DNA of 64,000 nt from Campylobacter devanensis (GTDB lineage Bacteria > Campylobacterota > Campylobacteria > Campylobacterales > Campylobacteraceae), in the NCBI RefSeq assembly GCF_002139915.1, contig NZ_CP018788.1, positions 806,001 to 870,000 on the forward strand. The letters run 5' to 3'. Under the pieces are notes generated by a model. The model saw only the letters and a program-made list of their open reading frames with translations, searched no databases and was not told where the DNA came from. Position 1 is the stretch's first letter. Each line of letters opens with the position of its first letter. Made by a program: the position numbers and the translations under genes. Below are positions 44,445 to 54,758 of the stretch, piece by piece.

Positions 44445-45229
44445 GCTCTCTCCTGAAATTTTTGAATTTTATCAAGCTCGGCTTTGCTAAAACCTGCTAA
44501 TAATCTATGCTCTATATCTAGCGCTCTTTTTGCTTCAAATGCCTTTGGGTAGCATTTTCGTACTATTTCAATCCATGAATTTGGATCTACATTTGCTATT
44601 TTACAAGCGAATTTAAACCACTTATCACCCTTTTTGACATGTTCTATCTCCTCTTTATGGATCACTTTTAATATCTCTAAAATACCATCTCTATCACCAT
44701 TTAAAGCTAATTTTTTCATCATAAAAAGATTGGCATCAAGACCATTGGCCTCCATATATCTAGGCAGAATCGCCATACGATTTATGAGTGAATTTTGGGT
44801 TTTGATTAGAGCGATAAATAATCCATCATGGACGATATAATCACCATATTTCACACCTAAAGACTCCATCTTATCAGATATCATCTTAAAATGTCTAATC
44901 TCATCATTAGCCACTTCTAACCAATCAAGATAATACTCCATCGGCAAATTTCTAAATCTATAACAAGCATCCAAAGCAATATCAATCGCACTATACTCAA
45001 TGTGAGCAATTGAGTGTAAAAAAGCCTCATTAGTGTGCTTTTGCTTTATCTCTTTCATAGATTTTATAGAGCAAATCTTAGAATAACTAGGCACACTAAG
45101 CTTAAAAATATCGCTATTAAAATTCATATCACAACTATGAAAATTGCTATAAATTTGGCTAAATTTAGAAAATTTTTGCTCCAAATCACAAGAGTTCAAG
45201 CACTCCCAAATCTCATCAAAAAATCTCAT
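44441..45229 (-). CDS. DUF455-family ferritin-like protein
   Basis: Ferritin-like diiron-type protein. Candidate metal ligands are HSIAHIEYSAIDIALDACYRF near residue 90, NDEIRHFKMISDKM near 128, and HKEEIEHVKKGDKWFKFAC near 190; the E-x-x-H pairs match the di-iron pattern. 262 residues. Some members are annotated as tRNA or rRNA hydroxylase relatives; the function here is not known. It overlaps genes on both sides by 4 nt. Confidence 0.85.
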   Translation of the reverse strand: MRFFDEIWECLNSCDLEQKFSKFSQIYSNFHSCDMNFNSDIFKLSVPSYSKICSIKSMKEIKQKHTNEAFLHSIAHIEYSAIDIALDACYRFRNLPMEYYLDWLEVANDEIRHFKMISDKMESLGVKYGDYIVHDGLFIALIKTQNSLINRMAILPRYMEANGLDANLFMMKKLALNGDRDGILEILKVIHKEEIEHVKKGDKWFKFACKIANVDPNSWIEIVRKCYPKAFEAKRALDIEHRLLAGFSKAELDKIQKFQERA

Positions 45230-45753
45230 CTAAATACCTTTAAAAATCCAGCCAAATATCCCACGCCAAATCCTATCAAATGAGCATACCACGCTACACT
45301 AATCCCCATTAAAAGCGGCGCAAAACTAACTAATAATATAACTACTATAAGCCCTTTGCGATTAAATTTATCAATACAAGCTAAAAATCCAAGCAACACC
45401 GATATAGCCCCACTCGCACCGACTAAATTCACACTCTCAAAAGCTAGATACCCAAGGCTTAAAAATCCAGTTATAACCCCGCCAAAGATATATAAAATGC
45501 CAAATTTAATCCACCCTAAATATCTTTCTAATATCATCCCAAATTGATAAAGCACTATCATATTCATCAAAATATGCATAAATGAGCCGTGGATAAACAT
45601 AGATGTAAGAATCTGCCAATACGCCCCAGCAAAAAATAGCTCATTAAGACCAAAAAATATACTAAATTCATAAGGATTATAGACAAAATATTCTAAAAAA
45701 TATATAGCACAATTTAACGCTATTACCGCTGCTGTAAATCCTAAATTTCTCAT
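45226..45753 (-). CDS. rhomboid-family intramembrane serine protease
   Basis: Six-helix membrane protease. The catalytic Ser lies in GASGAISVLLG near residue 114, and the catalytic His in WYAHLIGFGVGYLAGF near residue 160; the oxyanion-side His-x-x-x-N of helix 2 is HGSFMHILMNMIVLYQFG. 175 residues, short form without extra domains. Substrates are unknown. Overlaps DUF455 by 4 nt and lies 9 nt after the NlpC/P60 gene. Confidence 0.92.
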   Translation of the reverse strand: MRNLGFTAAVIALNCAIYFLEYFVYNPYEFSIFFGLNELFFAGAYWQILTSMFIHGSFMHILMNMIVLYQFGMILERYLGWIKFGILYIFGGVITGFLSLGYLAFESVNLVGASGAISVLLGFLACIDKFNRKGLIVVILLVSFAPLLMGISVAWYAHLIGFGVGYLAGFLKVFR

Positions 45754-45762
45754 ATCAACCCA

Positions 45763-46383
45763 CTATTTCACCGCTATATCTTGGCTGATTTTACCAAAGC
45801 CAGAAAATCTATTTGATACTAAGCAATTTATATTTTTACAATTAGCTATTATATATGCATTTACTTTTTTACCATCAATTTGATGGGAATTTTTGTGGTT
45901 TAAGTTCATCACGCTTAATATATTTTTACCCCTAAGATTGTGTAAAAAGACGATTGTTCCATCATCTTTTATCTTTTTTACAACTCCTATGTGAGTTATA
46001 TTGTGGCTAGTTTTGTTTTTTGTGGATTTGGTTGTGTTGTTAAAAAATATTAGATCTCCAGGCGAGGCATTTTGATAATTTATCTGATTTTTACTCTTAT
46101 AAAGATTATAGATAGCTTGAGAGCGACGACCATCCTTACTATAATGTGAGATTAGATCGCTTAGAGAGTAGATATTATTATTTTTTCTATTTATGGTTGT
46201 AACTAATGATGAGCAATCGGCTGATTTTTTGCCTACATATTTGCTTAAATTTAGAGTATATTCACTCTTTTTAATACTATTTTCTCTATTAATATGAGTG
46301 CTATTTGGAGCATTTTGTTCTAAAATTTTAGAGCTACATCCACTAAAAATCATAGCAAAAACGAATAAAATAGCAACTCTCAT
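45763..46383 (-). CDS. NlpC/P60-type cell-wall peptidase, predicted lipoprotein
   Basis: Signal peptide with lipobox IFSGC at residues 12-16, so lipid-anchored. The peptidase core has the nucleophile Cys in SADCSSLVTTI near residue 57, ASPGDLIFFNN near 105, and the catalytic His in THIGVVKKI near 130. This fits murein endopeptidase activity. 206 residues. Separated by 1 nt from the exonuclease gene upstream. The short Lys/Asn-rich N-terminal linker is species-variable material. Confidence 0.88.
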   Translation of the reverse strand: MRVAILFVFAMIFSGCSSKILEQNAPNSTHINRENSIKKSEYTLNLSKYVGKKSADCSSLVTTINRKNNNIYSLSDLISHYSKDGRRSQAIYNLYKSKNQINYQNASPGDLIFFNNTTKSTKNKTSHNITHIGVVKKIKDDGTIVFLHNLRGKNILSVMNLNHKNSHQIDGKKVNAYIIANCKNINCLVSNRFSGFGKISQDIAVK

Positions 46384-46384
46384 A

Positions 46385-47197
46385 TCAACCTCTTAAATCT
46401 GTTTTAGGTGGATTTATCTGTTCTATTACATTTGGGGTTTTTAGCATCTTTGCTGTTTTGCTAAATAGTATGAGATCTTCTACACTTTGGACATGCCACG
46501 GCACCCTTTTGATACACTCTTTGAAAATCTCACACGCTGCGATTGCGTCATTTAATGCTCTGTGATGAGCATTATCAATACCAAAAATTTGTTTGAGTGC
46601 ATCTAGGCCATATCTATTTGACTCTATCGTTCTTCTAGCTAGATCAATGGTACAAATCTTGCGATTTAAGAGCATTCCAAACCCAAGCTTTGCTAAGCTA
46701 ATACTGATAAAATCATAATCAAATTTAACATTATGCGCTACAAATACAGAATCAGCCAAAAATAGCCTAAAGCTCTCAAGAGCATTTGCCAAATGCGGAG
46801 CATCTACTAAATCAAGCTGATAAATTCCAGTTAATTCGCTGATATTTTGCGGAATTTCACTAGCCCAAACTAGCGTTTGAAATCTGTCAATCTCCTTGCC
46901 ACCTTGGATTTTAACCGCACCTATTTCGATGATTTGACCGCTTTTTATCCCACCATTTGTCTCGATATCAACGATACAAAACACTTGTTCATTAAAATCT
47001 CTAAATCTAGTCGGCATAACGATTTTGCCATTATCCAAACGCTCTAGCTCAAGGCCTAAAAGCCGCCAATCGGCTAAATTTTTAGGCTCTATGATATCAG
47101 CTAATTCATCTATATCATTTGCTTTTTGTATAAAATCGTGATAATTAAGATTAGTTTTGGCTAATAAATCTATAAAATTATCTAATTTGTTTTTCAA
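46385..47197 (-). CDS. 3'-5' exonuclease, DnaQ-like (DEDDh)
   Basis: DEDDh exonuclease. Catalytic motifs in order: CIVDIETNGGIKSGQIIEIG near residue 70 (D-x-E), FVAHNVKFDYDFIS near 152, and HRALNDAIAACEIFKE near 210 (H-x(4)-D). The first 65 residues form an extra N-terminal helical part. In Campylobacter it is usually annotated as the epsilon-like proofreading subunit of DNA polymerase III or a general exonuclease. 270 residues. It lies 15 nt after rpe. Confidence 0.88.
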   Translation of the reverse strand: MKNKLDNFIDLLAKTNLNYHDFIQKANDIDELADIIEPKNLADWRLLGLELERLDNGKIVMPTRFRDFNEQVFCIVDIETNGGIKSGQIIEIGAVKIQGGKEIDRFQTLVWASEIPQNISELTGIYQLDLVDAPHLANALESFRLFLADSVFVAHNVKFDYDFISISLAKLGFGMLLNRKICTIDLARRTIESNRYGLDALKQIFGIDNAHHRALNDAIAACEIFKECIKRVPWHVQSVEDLILFSKTAKMLKTPNVIEQINPPKTDLRG

Positions 47198-47212
47198 ATT
47201 TGCTCTTTATTA

Positions 47213-47854
47213 TTAAATTTTTAACGCTCTTATCGCCCCAGCATAATCATTGCTACCAAAGACAAAGCTTCCAGCCACGACAATATCCACACCAGCAGCA
47301 TCTAGATCAGCTACATTTAGACCATTTACTCCGCCATCTACTTCTATCATACATTTAGCATTTCGTGAGTCTATTAACTCTCTTAATTCCATAGCCTTTG
47401 GTAAGACTGAAGGGATGAATTTTTGTCCGCCAAAACCGGGATTAACACTCATTAAAAGCACCATATCAACTTCATCTATGATATGTTTTAAAGAGCTAAC
47501 AGGTGTGTGGGGATTAAGAACTATAGCGGGATTTACTCCATTTTTACGGATATGATCGATAAGCCTTAATGGGTGCTTCTCTTCTTCTATATGAAAGCTT
47601 ATAAATTTAGGTTTTAAAGGCAAAAATAGATCTACAAAAAATGGGACATTTTCTACCATTAAATGAATATCAAGTGGCTTTGTAGATGCCTTAGCTGCTG
47701 CCTCTACTACAAGTGGGCCAATTGTAAGATTAGGCACGAAGTGGCCATCCATAACATCTATGTGTATCAAGTCAGCCCCAGCCTCACAAACAGCCTTAAT
47801 CTCTTTAGCTAACTCTCCAAAATTCGCTGATAAAATACTTGGAGCTACATACAT
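47213..47854 (-). CDS. rpe: ribulose-phosphate 3-epimerase
   Basis: Pentose phosphate pathway TIM-barrel enzyme. Family signatures are APSILSANF at the start, HIDVMDGHFVPNLTIGP near residue 32 (metal His and catalytic Asp), and MSVNPGFGGQKFIPS near 134; EVDGGVNGLN carries the second catalytic Asp. 213 residues. First gene of a six-gene minus-strand operon. A minus-strand -10-like TAAAAT lies at 47886-47881, divergent from the rseP promoter. Confidence 0.96.
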   Translation of the reverse strand: MYVAPSILSANFGELAKEIKAVCEAGADLIHIDVMDGHFVPNLTIGPLVVEAAAKASTKPLDIHLMVENVPFFVDLFLPLKPKFISFHIEEEKHPLRLIDHIRKNGVNPAIVLNPHTPVSSLKHIIDEVDMVLLMSVNPGFGGQKFIPSVLPKAMELRELIDSRNAKCMIEVDGGVNGLNVADLDAAGVDIVVAGSFVFGSNDYAGAIRALKI

Positions 47855-47940
47855 TTTCTACCTTTTTATTTAAGTGGGGTATTTTACTCAAATTTTAATA
47901 AAATTACCTTTATAATTGTATATTATTGTAGATTTTTTGT

Positions 47941-47946
47941 TATACT
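47941..47946 (+). promoter_or_regulatory. promoter of rseP-yggS
   Basis: TATACT at 47941-47946 after TTTTTTGT, 38 nt before the rseP start; AAAGG at 47973-47977 serves the TTG codon. Confidence 0.45.
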
Positions 47947-47983
47947 TACGCAATTTTCACATAATTTTTTATAAAGGTAGAAT

Positions 47984-49090
47984 TTGAGAAGTTTAATCTT
48001 TGTTTTAATACTTTTAATAGCTAGTTTTTGGTATTGGGGGGTGCATTTTGGTATCACCATATTGTCGCTATCATTTTTAATATTTTTTCATGAGCTTGGG
48101 CATTTTTTGGCTGCTAAATACTTTGGTGTCTTTGTAAAGACTTTTAGCATTGGTTTTGGAGAGAAAATTTATAGCAAAAAATTGGGCAATACTATCTATT
48201 GTATAAGCGCTATACCGCTTGGTGGATATGTTCAGCTAAAAGGTCAAGATGATACAAATCCAAAAGAGAAAAATTATGATAGCGATAGCTATAACACACT
48301 AAGCCCATTAAAAAGAATTATAATCTTATTTGCTGGGCCGTTTTTTAATATCTTATTAGCTTTTATGCTATATATAATGCTTGGATTTATCGGTGTTGAG
48401 AGATTATCACCTGTTGTTGGTAGCACCATAGCAAATTCAGCCGCACAAAGTGCTAATATAGAAAAAAATGATAAAATCCTAGCTATAAATGAGGTTAAAA
48501 TTAAGGAGTGGGATGATATAAAAAAGCATATAACAACTAATCCTACAGATATACTTATTAAGCGTGGTGAAAATGAGTTTCATATAACACTAACCCCGCA
48601 ACTCTCTCAAACCAAAAATATATTTGGCGAGAATATAACTACTCCATTAATTGGCATAACACCAAGTGGCGATAAAACAACTATATATAATAGAGGCTTT
48701 GATAGCATTAAATTTGCCTATGATGAGACGATTAAGGCCTCAACTCTAATCTATCAAGGATTAGAGAAGCTCATCACAGGCGTAGTCCCTATAGATCAAA
48801 TGGGCGGCATAGTCGCAATGGCTGATATCACTACAAAAGCTAGCCAAATCAGCATATCTGTGCTTTTAATAATAGTAGCTTTGATATCTGTGAATTTAGG
48901 TATATTAAATTTGCTTCCGCTTCCAGTTTTAGATGGTGGGCATATAGTTTTTAATCTATATGAGATGATATTTAAAAGAGCGGTAAATGAGCGTGTTTTT
49001 GTAGGGCTTAGCTACGCTTCTATGGCGTTGTTATTTGCTTTAATGATATTTACTATTATCAATGATATAGTTAGATTAGCAGGAGAGTAA
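47984..49090 (+). CDS. rseP: site-2 intramembrane zinc metalloprotease RseP
   Basis: Cleaves membrane-embedded anti-sigma factors or signal remnants. The zinc motif HELGH is in FFHELGHFLAAKYFGVF near residue 36-40. A PDZ domain follows at about 115-195 (GSTIANSAAQSANIEKNDKILAINEV), and the C-terminal membrane part has LPVLDGGHIVFNLYEMI with the third zinc ligand. 368 residues. The start is TTG, with AAAGG upstream. A six-G run lies at 48036-48041 inside the gene. Confidence 0.95.
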   Translation: MRSLIFVLILLIASFWYWGVHFGITILSLSFLIFFHELGHFLAAKYFGVFVKTFSIGFGEKIYSKKLGNTIYCISAIPLGGYVQLKGQDDTNPKEKNYDSDSYNTLSPLKRIIILFAGPFFNILLAFMLYIMLGFIGVERLSPVVGSTIANSAAQSANIEKNDKILAINEVKIKEWDDIKKHITTNPTDILIKRGENEFHITLTPQLSQTKNIFGENITTPLIGITPSGDKTTIYNRGFDSIKFAYDETIKASTLIYQGLEKLITGVVPIDQMGGIVAMADITTKASQISISVLLIIVALISVNLGILNLLPLPVLDGGHIVFNLYEMIFKRAVNERVFVGLSYASMALLFALMIFTIINDIVRLAGE

Positions 49091-49091
49091 G

Positions 49092-49712
49092 ATGAGTTTA
49101 GATACTATTTTAAACCAGATTAATGGTAGAGCAAGATTAATCGCTGTAAGCAAAAATGTAACCCAAAATGAGGTAATATCGCTATATAATCAAGGTCTTA
49201 GAGAATTTGGTGAAAATAGAGTCCAAGAGCTAAAAAGAAAGAGTGAAATCCTCTCAAATTTAGATATCAAGTGGCACTTTATCGGTCGATTACAAAGTAA
49301 TAAGATAAATCAACTCATATCACTTCATCCATCTTTGTGGCAAAGCTGTGATAGCTTAGAGATAGCACTTGAAGTCAATAAAAGGCTAAATTATAAGCTT
49401 GATACCTTGCTTCAGATAAACTCAGCTAAAGAAGAGAGTAAGCAAGGTGTCGATCCTAGCGATGCTATAGAAATTTATAAAGATATACAAAATAGATGTG
49501 AGAATTTAAATTTAATAGGCGTGATGAGTATAGGCGCTAATAGCGATGATGAAAATGAGATTAAAAGAAGTTTTGAGATAACTAAAAATATATTTGATAA
49601 ATTAAAGCCACAAGGGGCGGTGATCTGCTCAATGGGGATGAGTGGGGACTTTAATCTAGCTATAGAGTGTGGGTCTAATATGGTTAGGCTCGGGACAATT
49701 TTGTATAGATAA
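49092..49712 (+). CDS. PLP homeostasis protein (YggS/PROSC family)
   Basis: Pyridoxal-phosphate-binding TIM-barrel protein that buffers free PLP. The PLP lysine is in RLIAVSKNVTQNEV near residue 21. GENRVQELKRKSE near 38, KWHFIGRLQSNKIN near 60 and SMGMSGDFNLAIECGSNMVRLGT near 180 are typical. 206 residues. It follows rseP by 1 nt. Confidence 0.95.
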   Translation: MSLDTILNQINGRARLIAVSKNVTQNEVISLYNQGLREFGENRVQELKRKSEILSNLDIKWHFIGRLQSNKINQLISLHPSLWQSCDSLEIALEVNKRLNYKLDTLLQINSAKEESKQGVDPSDAIEIYKDIQNRCENLNLIGVMSIGANSDDENEIKRSFEITKNIFDKLKPQGAVICSMGMSGDFNLAIECGSNMVRLGTILYR

Positions 49713-49723
49713 ATTTATAGGCT

Positions 49724-49753
49724 TTGTTAGATGATTTTTGTATCATCTAACAA
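49724..49753. terminator. bidirectional terminator between yggS and clpB
   Basis: TTGTTAGATGAT (49724-49735) and ATCATCTAACAA (49742-49753) form a perfect 12-bp stem with a 6-nt loop, between two convergent genes. Confidence 0.8.
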
Positions 49754-49762
49754 GCTAAGATA

Positions 49763-52336
49763 TTAATCTTTGGTTACGATGATTTGATTATCTTTAGCGT
49801 CAATTTTTATGCTATCGCCACTTATGATTTCATCTTTTAAGATCATATCAGCCACAAGATCTTCTACAAGCTCATATAAGGCTCTGCGAAGTGGCCTAGC
49901 ACCATATACAGGGTCAAATCCAGCTTGAGAGATTAAATTTATAGCTTCGCTGCTAAGTTGTGATTTTATCCCACGAGCCAAAAGCTTACTCTCAAGCTCT
50001 TTAAACATGATTTTTACAATCTTGCCTAACTCATCTTGACCAAGTGGATTAAATATCACGCAATCATCTAATCTATTTAAAAATTCGGGTTTAAAATACT
50101 CTTTTAAAGCAAGCTTAACCGCATCATCTCTCTCTTTACCATTTAGATCCATAATAGCCGATGAGCCAATATTGCTAGTTAAAATGATAATTGTGTTTTT
50201 AAAATCCACAGTTACGCCCTTGCTATCAGTAGCCCTACCATCATCTAAAATCCCAAGCAAGATATTAAATACATCCTTATGAGCTTTCTCAACTTCATCA
50301 AACAAAATCACGCTATATGGTTTTCGTCTAACTGCTTCAGTGAGCTGTCCACCCTCTTCAAATCCCACATATCCAGGAGGCGCACCAAGAAGTCTGCTAA
50401 CGGCGTGTTTCTCCATATATTCACTCATATCAAATCTTATCATCGCTTTTTCATCATCAAAAAGAAATTTAGCCAACGCCTTCGCACTCTCAGTCTTACC
50501 AACGCCCGTAGGCCCAAGGAATAAAAAGCTACCGATCGGGCGATTTTGGCTACTTAGGCCGGCTTTATTTCTCTTAATAGCCCTAGATAGTGCGTGTAAG
50601 GCTTCATCTTGACCTATTACGCTATCTTTGAGATGTTTTTCTATATTTAGATATCTCTCTTTTTCGTTTGTAAGCATCTTGCCAGCTGGGATTCCTGTCC
50701 ATTTGCTTAAAATTCCAGCTACCATATCTTCATCTACTTCATTTTTGAGTAGCACTCCACCCTTTTTCATCTCTTCCCATTTAGCTTCTAGCTCTTTTAT
50801 CTTAGTGTTTGCTTCTGGAATTTTGCCATACTCTATCTCTGCGGCCTTTTCATAAGCGTTATTTCTCTTCGCTTGCTCAGCTTCATTTTTTAGAGTTTCT
50901 ATCTGTTTTTTAGCCTCACTTATACCATTAAATACCGCTTTTTCATTTTTAAATTTAGCCTCTAAATTTGATTTTTTCTCATTTAAATTTGCTATCTCTT
51001 TTTCTATCTCATTTAATCTATCGCTATTTTTATCTTCACCCTCCATTTTTAAAGCCTCTTTTTCGACTATTAAAGTCTCAATCTCTCTTTTAGTCTTAGC
51101 TAGCTCAAAAGGCTCACTCTCAATTTGCATTTTTAACTCTGCGGCCGCTTCATCTATAAGGTCAATTGCCTTATCAGGCAAAAATCTACCACTAATATAT
51201 CTATGACTTAGCTTTGCTGCTGCTACTAAAGCACTATCTGTGATGGTTACATTGTGATGGACTTCTAATCTATCTTTTATCCCACGAAGGATTTGTAAAG
51301 CTTCATTTACACTTGGTTCTGCTACATTGACAGGTTGAAATCTCCTTTGTAAAGCGGCGTCTTTTTCAAAATATTTTCTATACTCTTTTAGAGTTGTAGC
51401 CCCAACTGTGTGCAGCTCTCCACGAGCTAAAGCTGGCTTTAATATATTAGCAGCATCCATAGAGCCTTCGCTAGCTCCAGCGCCTACTATTGTGTGAATT
51501 TCATCTATAAATAAGATTATATTTCCAGCCTTTTTGACTTCATCAATTATCGCTTTTAATCTATCTTCAAACTCACCTCTATATTTGGCTCCAGCGATCA
51601 ACGCACTCATATCAAGAGCTATTACTCTTTTATTTGCTAAGGTTGTAGGGACTGCCTTTTTGACAATTAGTTGAGCCAAGCCCTCTACAATAGCGGTTTT
51701 ACCAACTCCAGGCTCACCTAATAATATCGGGTTATTCTTAGTTTTTCTAATTAGAATTTGCATCATTCTTGTAATCTCTTCATCTCTACCGATTACTGGA
51801 TCTAGCTCACCACTAGCGGCTTTTTTAGTTAAATCAATTCCAAATTTATTTAAAGAGTCTAAATTTTCATCAGCGGTTTGCGTATCAATACTCTTGCCAC
51901 CACGCATTAACTCTAACTCTTTTTTAATCTCTAATAGATCAATATATTTAGACAAAATTCCCTTCATAGGCTCACTATCTAAATTCGCAATTATCCAGCT
52001 ATCAACAGCTATAAATTTATCCCCCAATCCTATCATTACAGCCTTAGCACGCTCAAAGCTATCTATTAATTCATTTGAAATTTGGATATTGTTTTTTGAT
52101 ACATTTGAGCTTTGTGGCAGTTTATCAGCGTGGCTTTTGATATCCAAAACCAAGGCTTCTTTGCTCACATTTACCTTATTTAAAATTTGATTTAAGAGCG
52201 AGTTGCTATCAGCACTTAAAGCCCAAAGCATATGCAAAGGCACGACTTGTGGATTTTTGTTTCCGATAGCTAAAGATATTGCGCTATCGATTAAATCTTG
52301 ACTCATTGATGTGAGTTCATTAAATATATTTGCCAT
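49763..52336 (-). CDS. clpB: ATP-dependent disaggregase ClpB
   Basis: Hexameric AAA+ chaperone that pulls apart aggregates with DnaK. The N-terminal Clp repeat domain (1-140) is followed by the first ATPase module, Walker A GEPGVGKT at 207-214. A long middle coiled coil with repeated KK/EE (about 390-530) follows, then the second module with GPTGVGKTE near residue 600 and the [11 protein letters not shown] sensor. 857 residues is full length; the coiled coil separates it from ClpA. In C. jejuni clpB is reported under HspR control, and a HAIR-like operator overlaps the promoter here. Confidence 0.97.
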   Translation of the reverse strand: MANIFNELTSMSQDLIDSAISLAIGNKNPQVVPLHMLWALSADSNSLLNQILNKVNVSKEALVLDIKSHADKLPQSSNVSKNNIQISNELIDSFERAKAVMIGLGDKFIAVDSWIIANLDSEPMKGILSKYIDLLEIKKELELMRGGKSIDTQTADENLDSLNKFGIDLTKKAASGELDPVIGRDEEITRMMQILIRKTKNNPILLGEPGVGKTAIVEGLAQLIVKKAVPTTLANKRVIALDMSALIAGAKYRGEFEDRLKAIIDEVKKAGNIILFIDEIHTIVGAGASEGSMDAANILKPALARGELHTVGATTLKEYRKYFEKDAALQRRFQPVNVAEPSVNEALQILRGIKDRLEVHHNVTITDSALVAAAKLSHRYISGRFLPDKAIDLIDEAAAELKMQIESEPFELAKTKREIETLIVEKEALKMEGEDKNSDRLNEIEKEIANLNEKKSNLEAKFKNEKAVFNGISEAKKQIETLKNEAEQAKRNNAYEKAAEIEYGKIPEANTKIKELEAKWEEMKKGGVLLKNEVDEDMVAGILSKWTGIPAGKMLTNEKERYLNIEKHLKDSVIGQDEALHALSRAIKRNKAGLSSQNRPIGSFLFLGPTGVGKTESAKALAKFLFDDEKAMIRFDMSEYMEKHAVSRLLGAPPGYVGFEEGGQLTEAVRRKPYSVILFDEVEKAHKDVFNILLGILDDGRATDSKGVTVDFKNTIIILTSNIGSSAIMDLNGKERDDAVKLALKEYFKPEFLNRLDDCVIFNPLGQDELGKIVKIMFKELESKLLARGIKSQLSSEAINLISQAGFDPVYGARPLRRALYELVEDLVADMILKDEIISGDSIKIDAKDNQIIVTKD

Positions 52337-52366
52337 ATTTTTCTCCTTAAACTTTATATGAGTAGT

Positions 52367-52396
52367 ATTATATAACTTTAGTCTATATTTGTCAAG
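52367..52396 (-). promoter_or_regulatory. consensus promoter of clpB overlapped by a HAIR-like (HspR) operator
   Basis: Read on the minus strand: TTGACA (52395-52390), 17 nt, TATAAT (52372-52367), a full sigma-70 consensus, rare in Campylobacter. CTTGACA-N7-ACTAAAG (52396-52376) matches the HAIR consensus CTTGAGT-N7-ACTCAAG at 11 of 14 arm positions with exact spacing and covers the -35. Confidence 0.7.
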
Positions 52397-52502
52397 GTTT
52401 GGCCAAATTTAATCCAATTTAGATTTAATTTGAATTTAGATTTTTTACTTTAAATTAATATATTTTTGGGTAAAATTATTGATTTTAATTTTTTGGAGTT
52501 AT

Positions 52503-53780
52503 ATGTTGAAAAGTAGTAAAATTTTACAACTATCTGGTTTTGTAAGCGTGATGGCTGCTAGTGCTATTGCCCTAAATGCTCAAACCTCCCAAGATAGTAG
52601 AATAGAAGCCCTATCAAAGCTAACCAAAACAATAGCCGTAGTAGAAAAATACTATGTAGATGATATAAATTTTACCCAAATCGTAGATAAAACCATATCT
52701 GGACTCTTAACAAACCTAGATGCTCATTCTGGATATTTAGATGAAAAAGCATTTAAAGATATGCAAATTCAAACTAAAGGCGAATTTGGAGGACTTGGTA
52801 TTACTGTAGGAATTAAAGATGGAGCTTTAACTGTAATTGCACCAATAGACGATACTCCAGCTTATAAAGCCGGTGTGAAATCTGGCGATGTAATTTTAAG
52901 AATAGATGGCGAATCTACTATAAATATCACAATTGATGAAGCTGTAAATAAAATGCGTGGCAAACCAAATACACCTGTACAAATAACTATCGTAAGACAA
53001 GGCGAAAAAAAGCCATTTGATCTAAATATAATAAGAGATATAATCACCGTAGAATCAGTTCAAGCCAAAATGATTGAAGATGAAAATATCCTATATCTAA
53101 GAGTTACAAATTTTGACCAACATGTAACTAAAAAAGCTAGAGAATTTATCAAAAAATATCCAAAAGCTAGCGGCATAATCTTAGATTTAAGAAACAATCC
53201 GGGTGGATTGTTAAATCAAGCTGTTGGGCTTACAAATTTATTTGTTGAAAGTGGTGTTATAGTCTCTCAAAAAGGTAGAGACAAAAATGAAGATGAGATC
53301 CACTCAGCACAAAAAGGCAACTTCATAACAAACGCTCCATTAGCAGTCCTTATAAATGGTGGAAGTGCTAGTGCTAGTGAAATAGTCAGTGGTGCATTGC
53401 AAGATCTAAAAAGAGCTGTAGTAATTGGTGAAAATAGCTTTGGTAAAGGTAGCGTCCAAGTCATTATGCCAGTAGATAAAAAAGAGGCTCTAAGATTAAC
53501 AGTAGCAAGATATTATCTCCCAAGTGGTAGAACTATTCAGGCTGTAGGCGTAACTCCAGATATAGTGGTATATCCTGGCAAAGTGCCAAATAATGAGAGT
53601 GGATTTAATATCAAAGAGGCTGATTTAAAGCAACATTTAGAGAGTGAATTAGATAAAATTGAACCAAAAAATAAGAAAAAAGAGACAAATAACAAAAACA
53701 TAATAACTCAAAAACAAATTTATGATGATATTCAGTTAAAAACTGCAGTAGATTCCATAAAAATTTTAAACATCAAGTAA
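52503..53780 (+). CDS. ctpA: carboxyl-terminal processing protease (S41)
   Basis: Periplasmic serine protease with an N-terminal signal segment ([17 protein letters not shown]). The PDZ domain lies at about 85-165 ([22 protein letters not shown]). The catalytic Ser is in [17 protein letters not shown] and the Lys in [14 protein letters not shown]. 425 residues. I choose the ATG at 52503, with TTGGAG at 52493-52498; an upstream in-frame TTG at 52479 has no site. A TGGG-TAAAAT -10 lies at 52467-52476. It heads a plus-strand run through purC. Confidence 0.94.
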   Translation: MLKSSKILQLSGFVSVMAASAIALNAQTSQDSRIEALSKLTKTIAVVEKYYVDDINFTQIVDKTISGLLTNLDAHSGYLDEKAFKDMQIQTKGEFGGLGITVGIKDGALTVIAPIDDTPAYKAGVKSGDVILRIDGESTINITIDEAVNKMRGKPNTPVQITIVRQGEKKPFDLNIIRDIITVESVQAKMIEDENILYLRVTNFDQHVTKKAREFIKKYPKASGIILDLRNNPGGLLNQAVGLTNLFVESGVIVSQKGRDKNEDEIHSAQKGNFITNAPLAVLINGGSASASEIVSGALQDLKRAVVIGENSFGKGSVQVIMPVDKKEALRLTVARYYLPSGRTIQAVGVTPDIVVYPGKVPNNESGFNIKEADLKQHLESELDKIEPKNKKKETNNKNIITQKQIYDDIQLKTAVDSIKILNIK

Positions 53781-53791
53781 GGAGAAAAAGT

Positions 53792-54505
53792 ATGGAAAAA
53801 TCAGAGTTACTTTACGAAGGTAAAGGTAAAAAAATGTGGAGTGTTAAAGGCAATGATGAGCTATTAATAGCTGAATTTAAAGATGATCTAACAGCATTTA
53901 ACGCTGAAAAAAAGGGCAACGAAGAGGGAAAAGGTGCTTTAAATAACCAAATTTCAACTGCTATTTTCAAACTTTTAAAAGAAAATGGCATAGAAACAGC
54001 CTTAGTTGAAAGCATCAGCCCAACTGAACAACTAGTCAAAAAATGCTCAATCATTCCATTAGAAGTAGTAGTAAGAAATATCGCCACTGGTAGTCTTAGC
54101 AAAAGACTAGGCATAAAAGAAGCTACAGTATTACCATTTACTTTAGTTGAGTTTTACTATAAAGATGATGCACTAGGCGATCCGCTAATTAATGACGAAC
54201 ACGCAATTTTACTTGATATCGTACAAAGCGAACAAGATTTAGCAACTTTACGCCATTTAGGTAGACAAATTAACTCTGTTCTTCAACCATTTTTTGCTTC
54301 AAAAGGGTTAAAACTTGTTGATTTTAAAGTTGAATTTGGTATTGATAAAGATGGAAATATCTTGCTAGCTGATGAGATTAGTCCTGATAGTTGTAGATTT
54401 TGGGATGTTGATACTGGTGAAAAGATGGATAAAGATAGATTTCGCCAAGACCTTGGTAGTGTCAAAGTGGCATATGAAGAGGTTTTGCGTAGAATTTTAT
54501 CATAA
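53792..54505 (+). CDS. purC: phosphoribosylaminoimidazole-succinocarboxamide synthase
   Basis: ATP-dependent joining of CAIR and aspartate in purine synthesis. [11 protein letters not shown] at the start, [11 protein letters not shown], the [17 protein letters not shown] block near residue 88 and [13 protein letters not shown] near 190 are family signatures. 237 residues, bacterial short form. Follows ctpA by 11 nt, with GGAG upstream of the ATG; purS and purQ come next. Confidence 0.96.
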   Translation: MEKSELLYEGKGKKMWSVKGNDELLIAEFKDDLTAFNAEKKGNEEGKGALNNQISTAIFKLLKENGIETALVESISPTEQLVKKCSIIPLEVVVRNIATGSLSKRLGIKEATVLPFTLVEFYYKDDALGDPLINDEHAILLDIVQSEQDLATLRHLGRQINSVLQPFFASKGLKLVDFKVEFGIDKDGNILLADEISPDSCRFWDVDTGEKMDKDRFRQDLGSVKVAYEEVLRRILS

Positions 54506-54522
54506 TTAAATTTAAAGGATAA

Positions 54523-54756
54523 ATGATGAAAGTAATTGTAAATGTATATCTAAAAAATGGCGTATTAGACCCAGCAGGTAAAGCTACTAAACACGCTTTA
54601 GAAAGTCTTGGTTTTAATGGCGTAGATGATGTAAGAATTGGCAAACAAATTATCTTAGACCTAAGTGATAACACTACTGATGAACAGATTAAAAATATGT
54701 GCGAAGAGCTACTAGCAAATACAGTTATAGAAGATTATGAGATTCTAAAAGGCTAA
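54523..54756 (+). CDS. purS: phosphoribosylformylglycinamidine synthase, PurS subunit
   Basis: Small bridging subunit between PurQ and the small PurL. KVIVNVYLKNGVLDPAGKATKHALESLGF is the standard N-terminus, and VRIGKQIILDL follows. 77 residues. AAAGGA precedes the ATG, and purQ follows after 2 nt. Its presence implies a small-type PurL elsewhere. Confidence 0.95.
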   Translation: MMKVIVNVYLKNGVLDPAGKATKHALESLGFNGVDDVRIGKQIILDLSDNTTDEQIKNMCEELLANTVIEDYEILKG

Positions 54757-54758
54757 AA

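Noticed and set aside
48036-48041. Poly-G tract in rseP as a phase-variation site
   Set aside because: Only six G residues; Campylobacter contingency tracts are usually longer, and rseP is unlikely to be switched.
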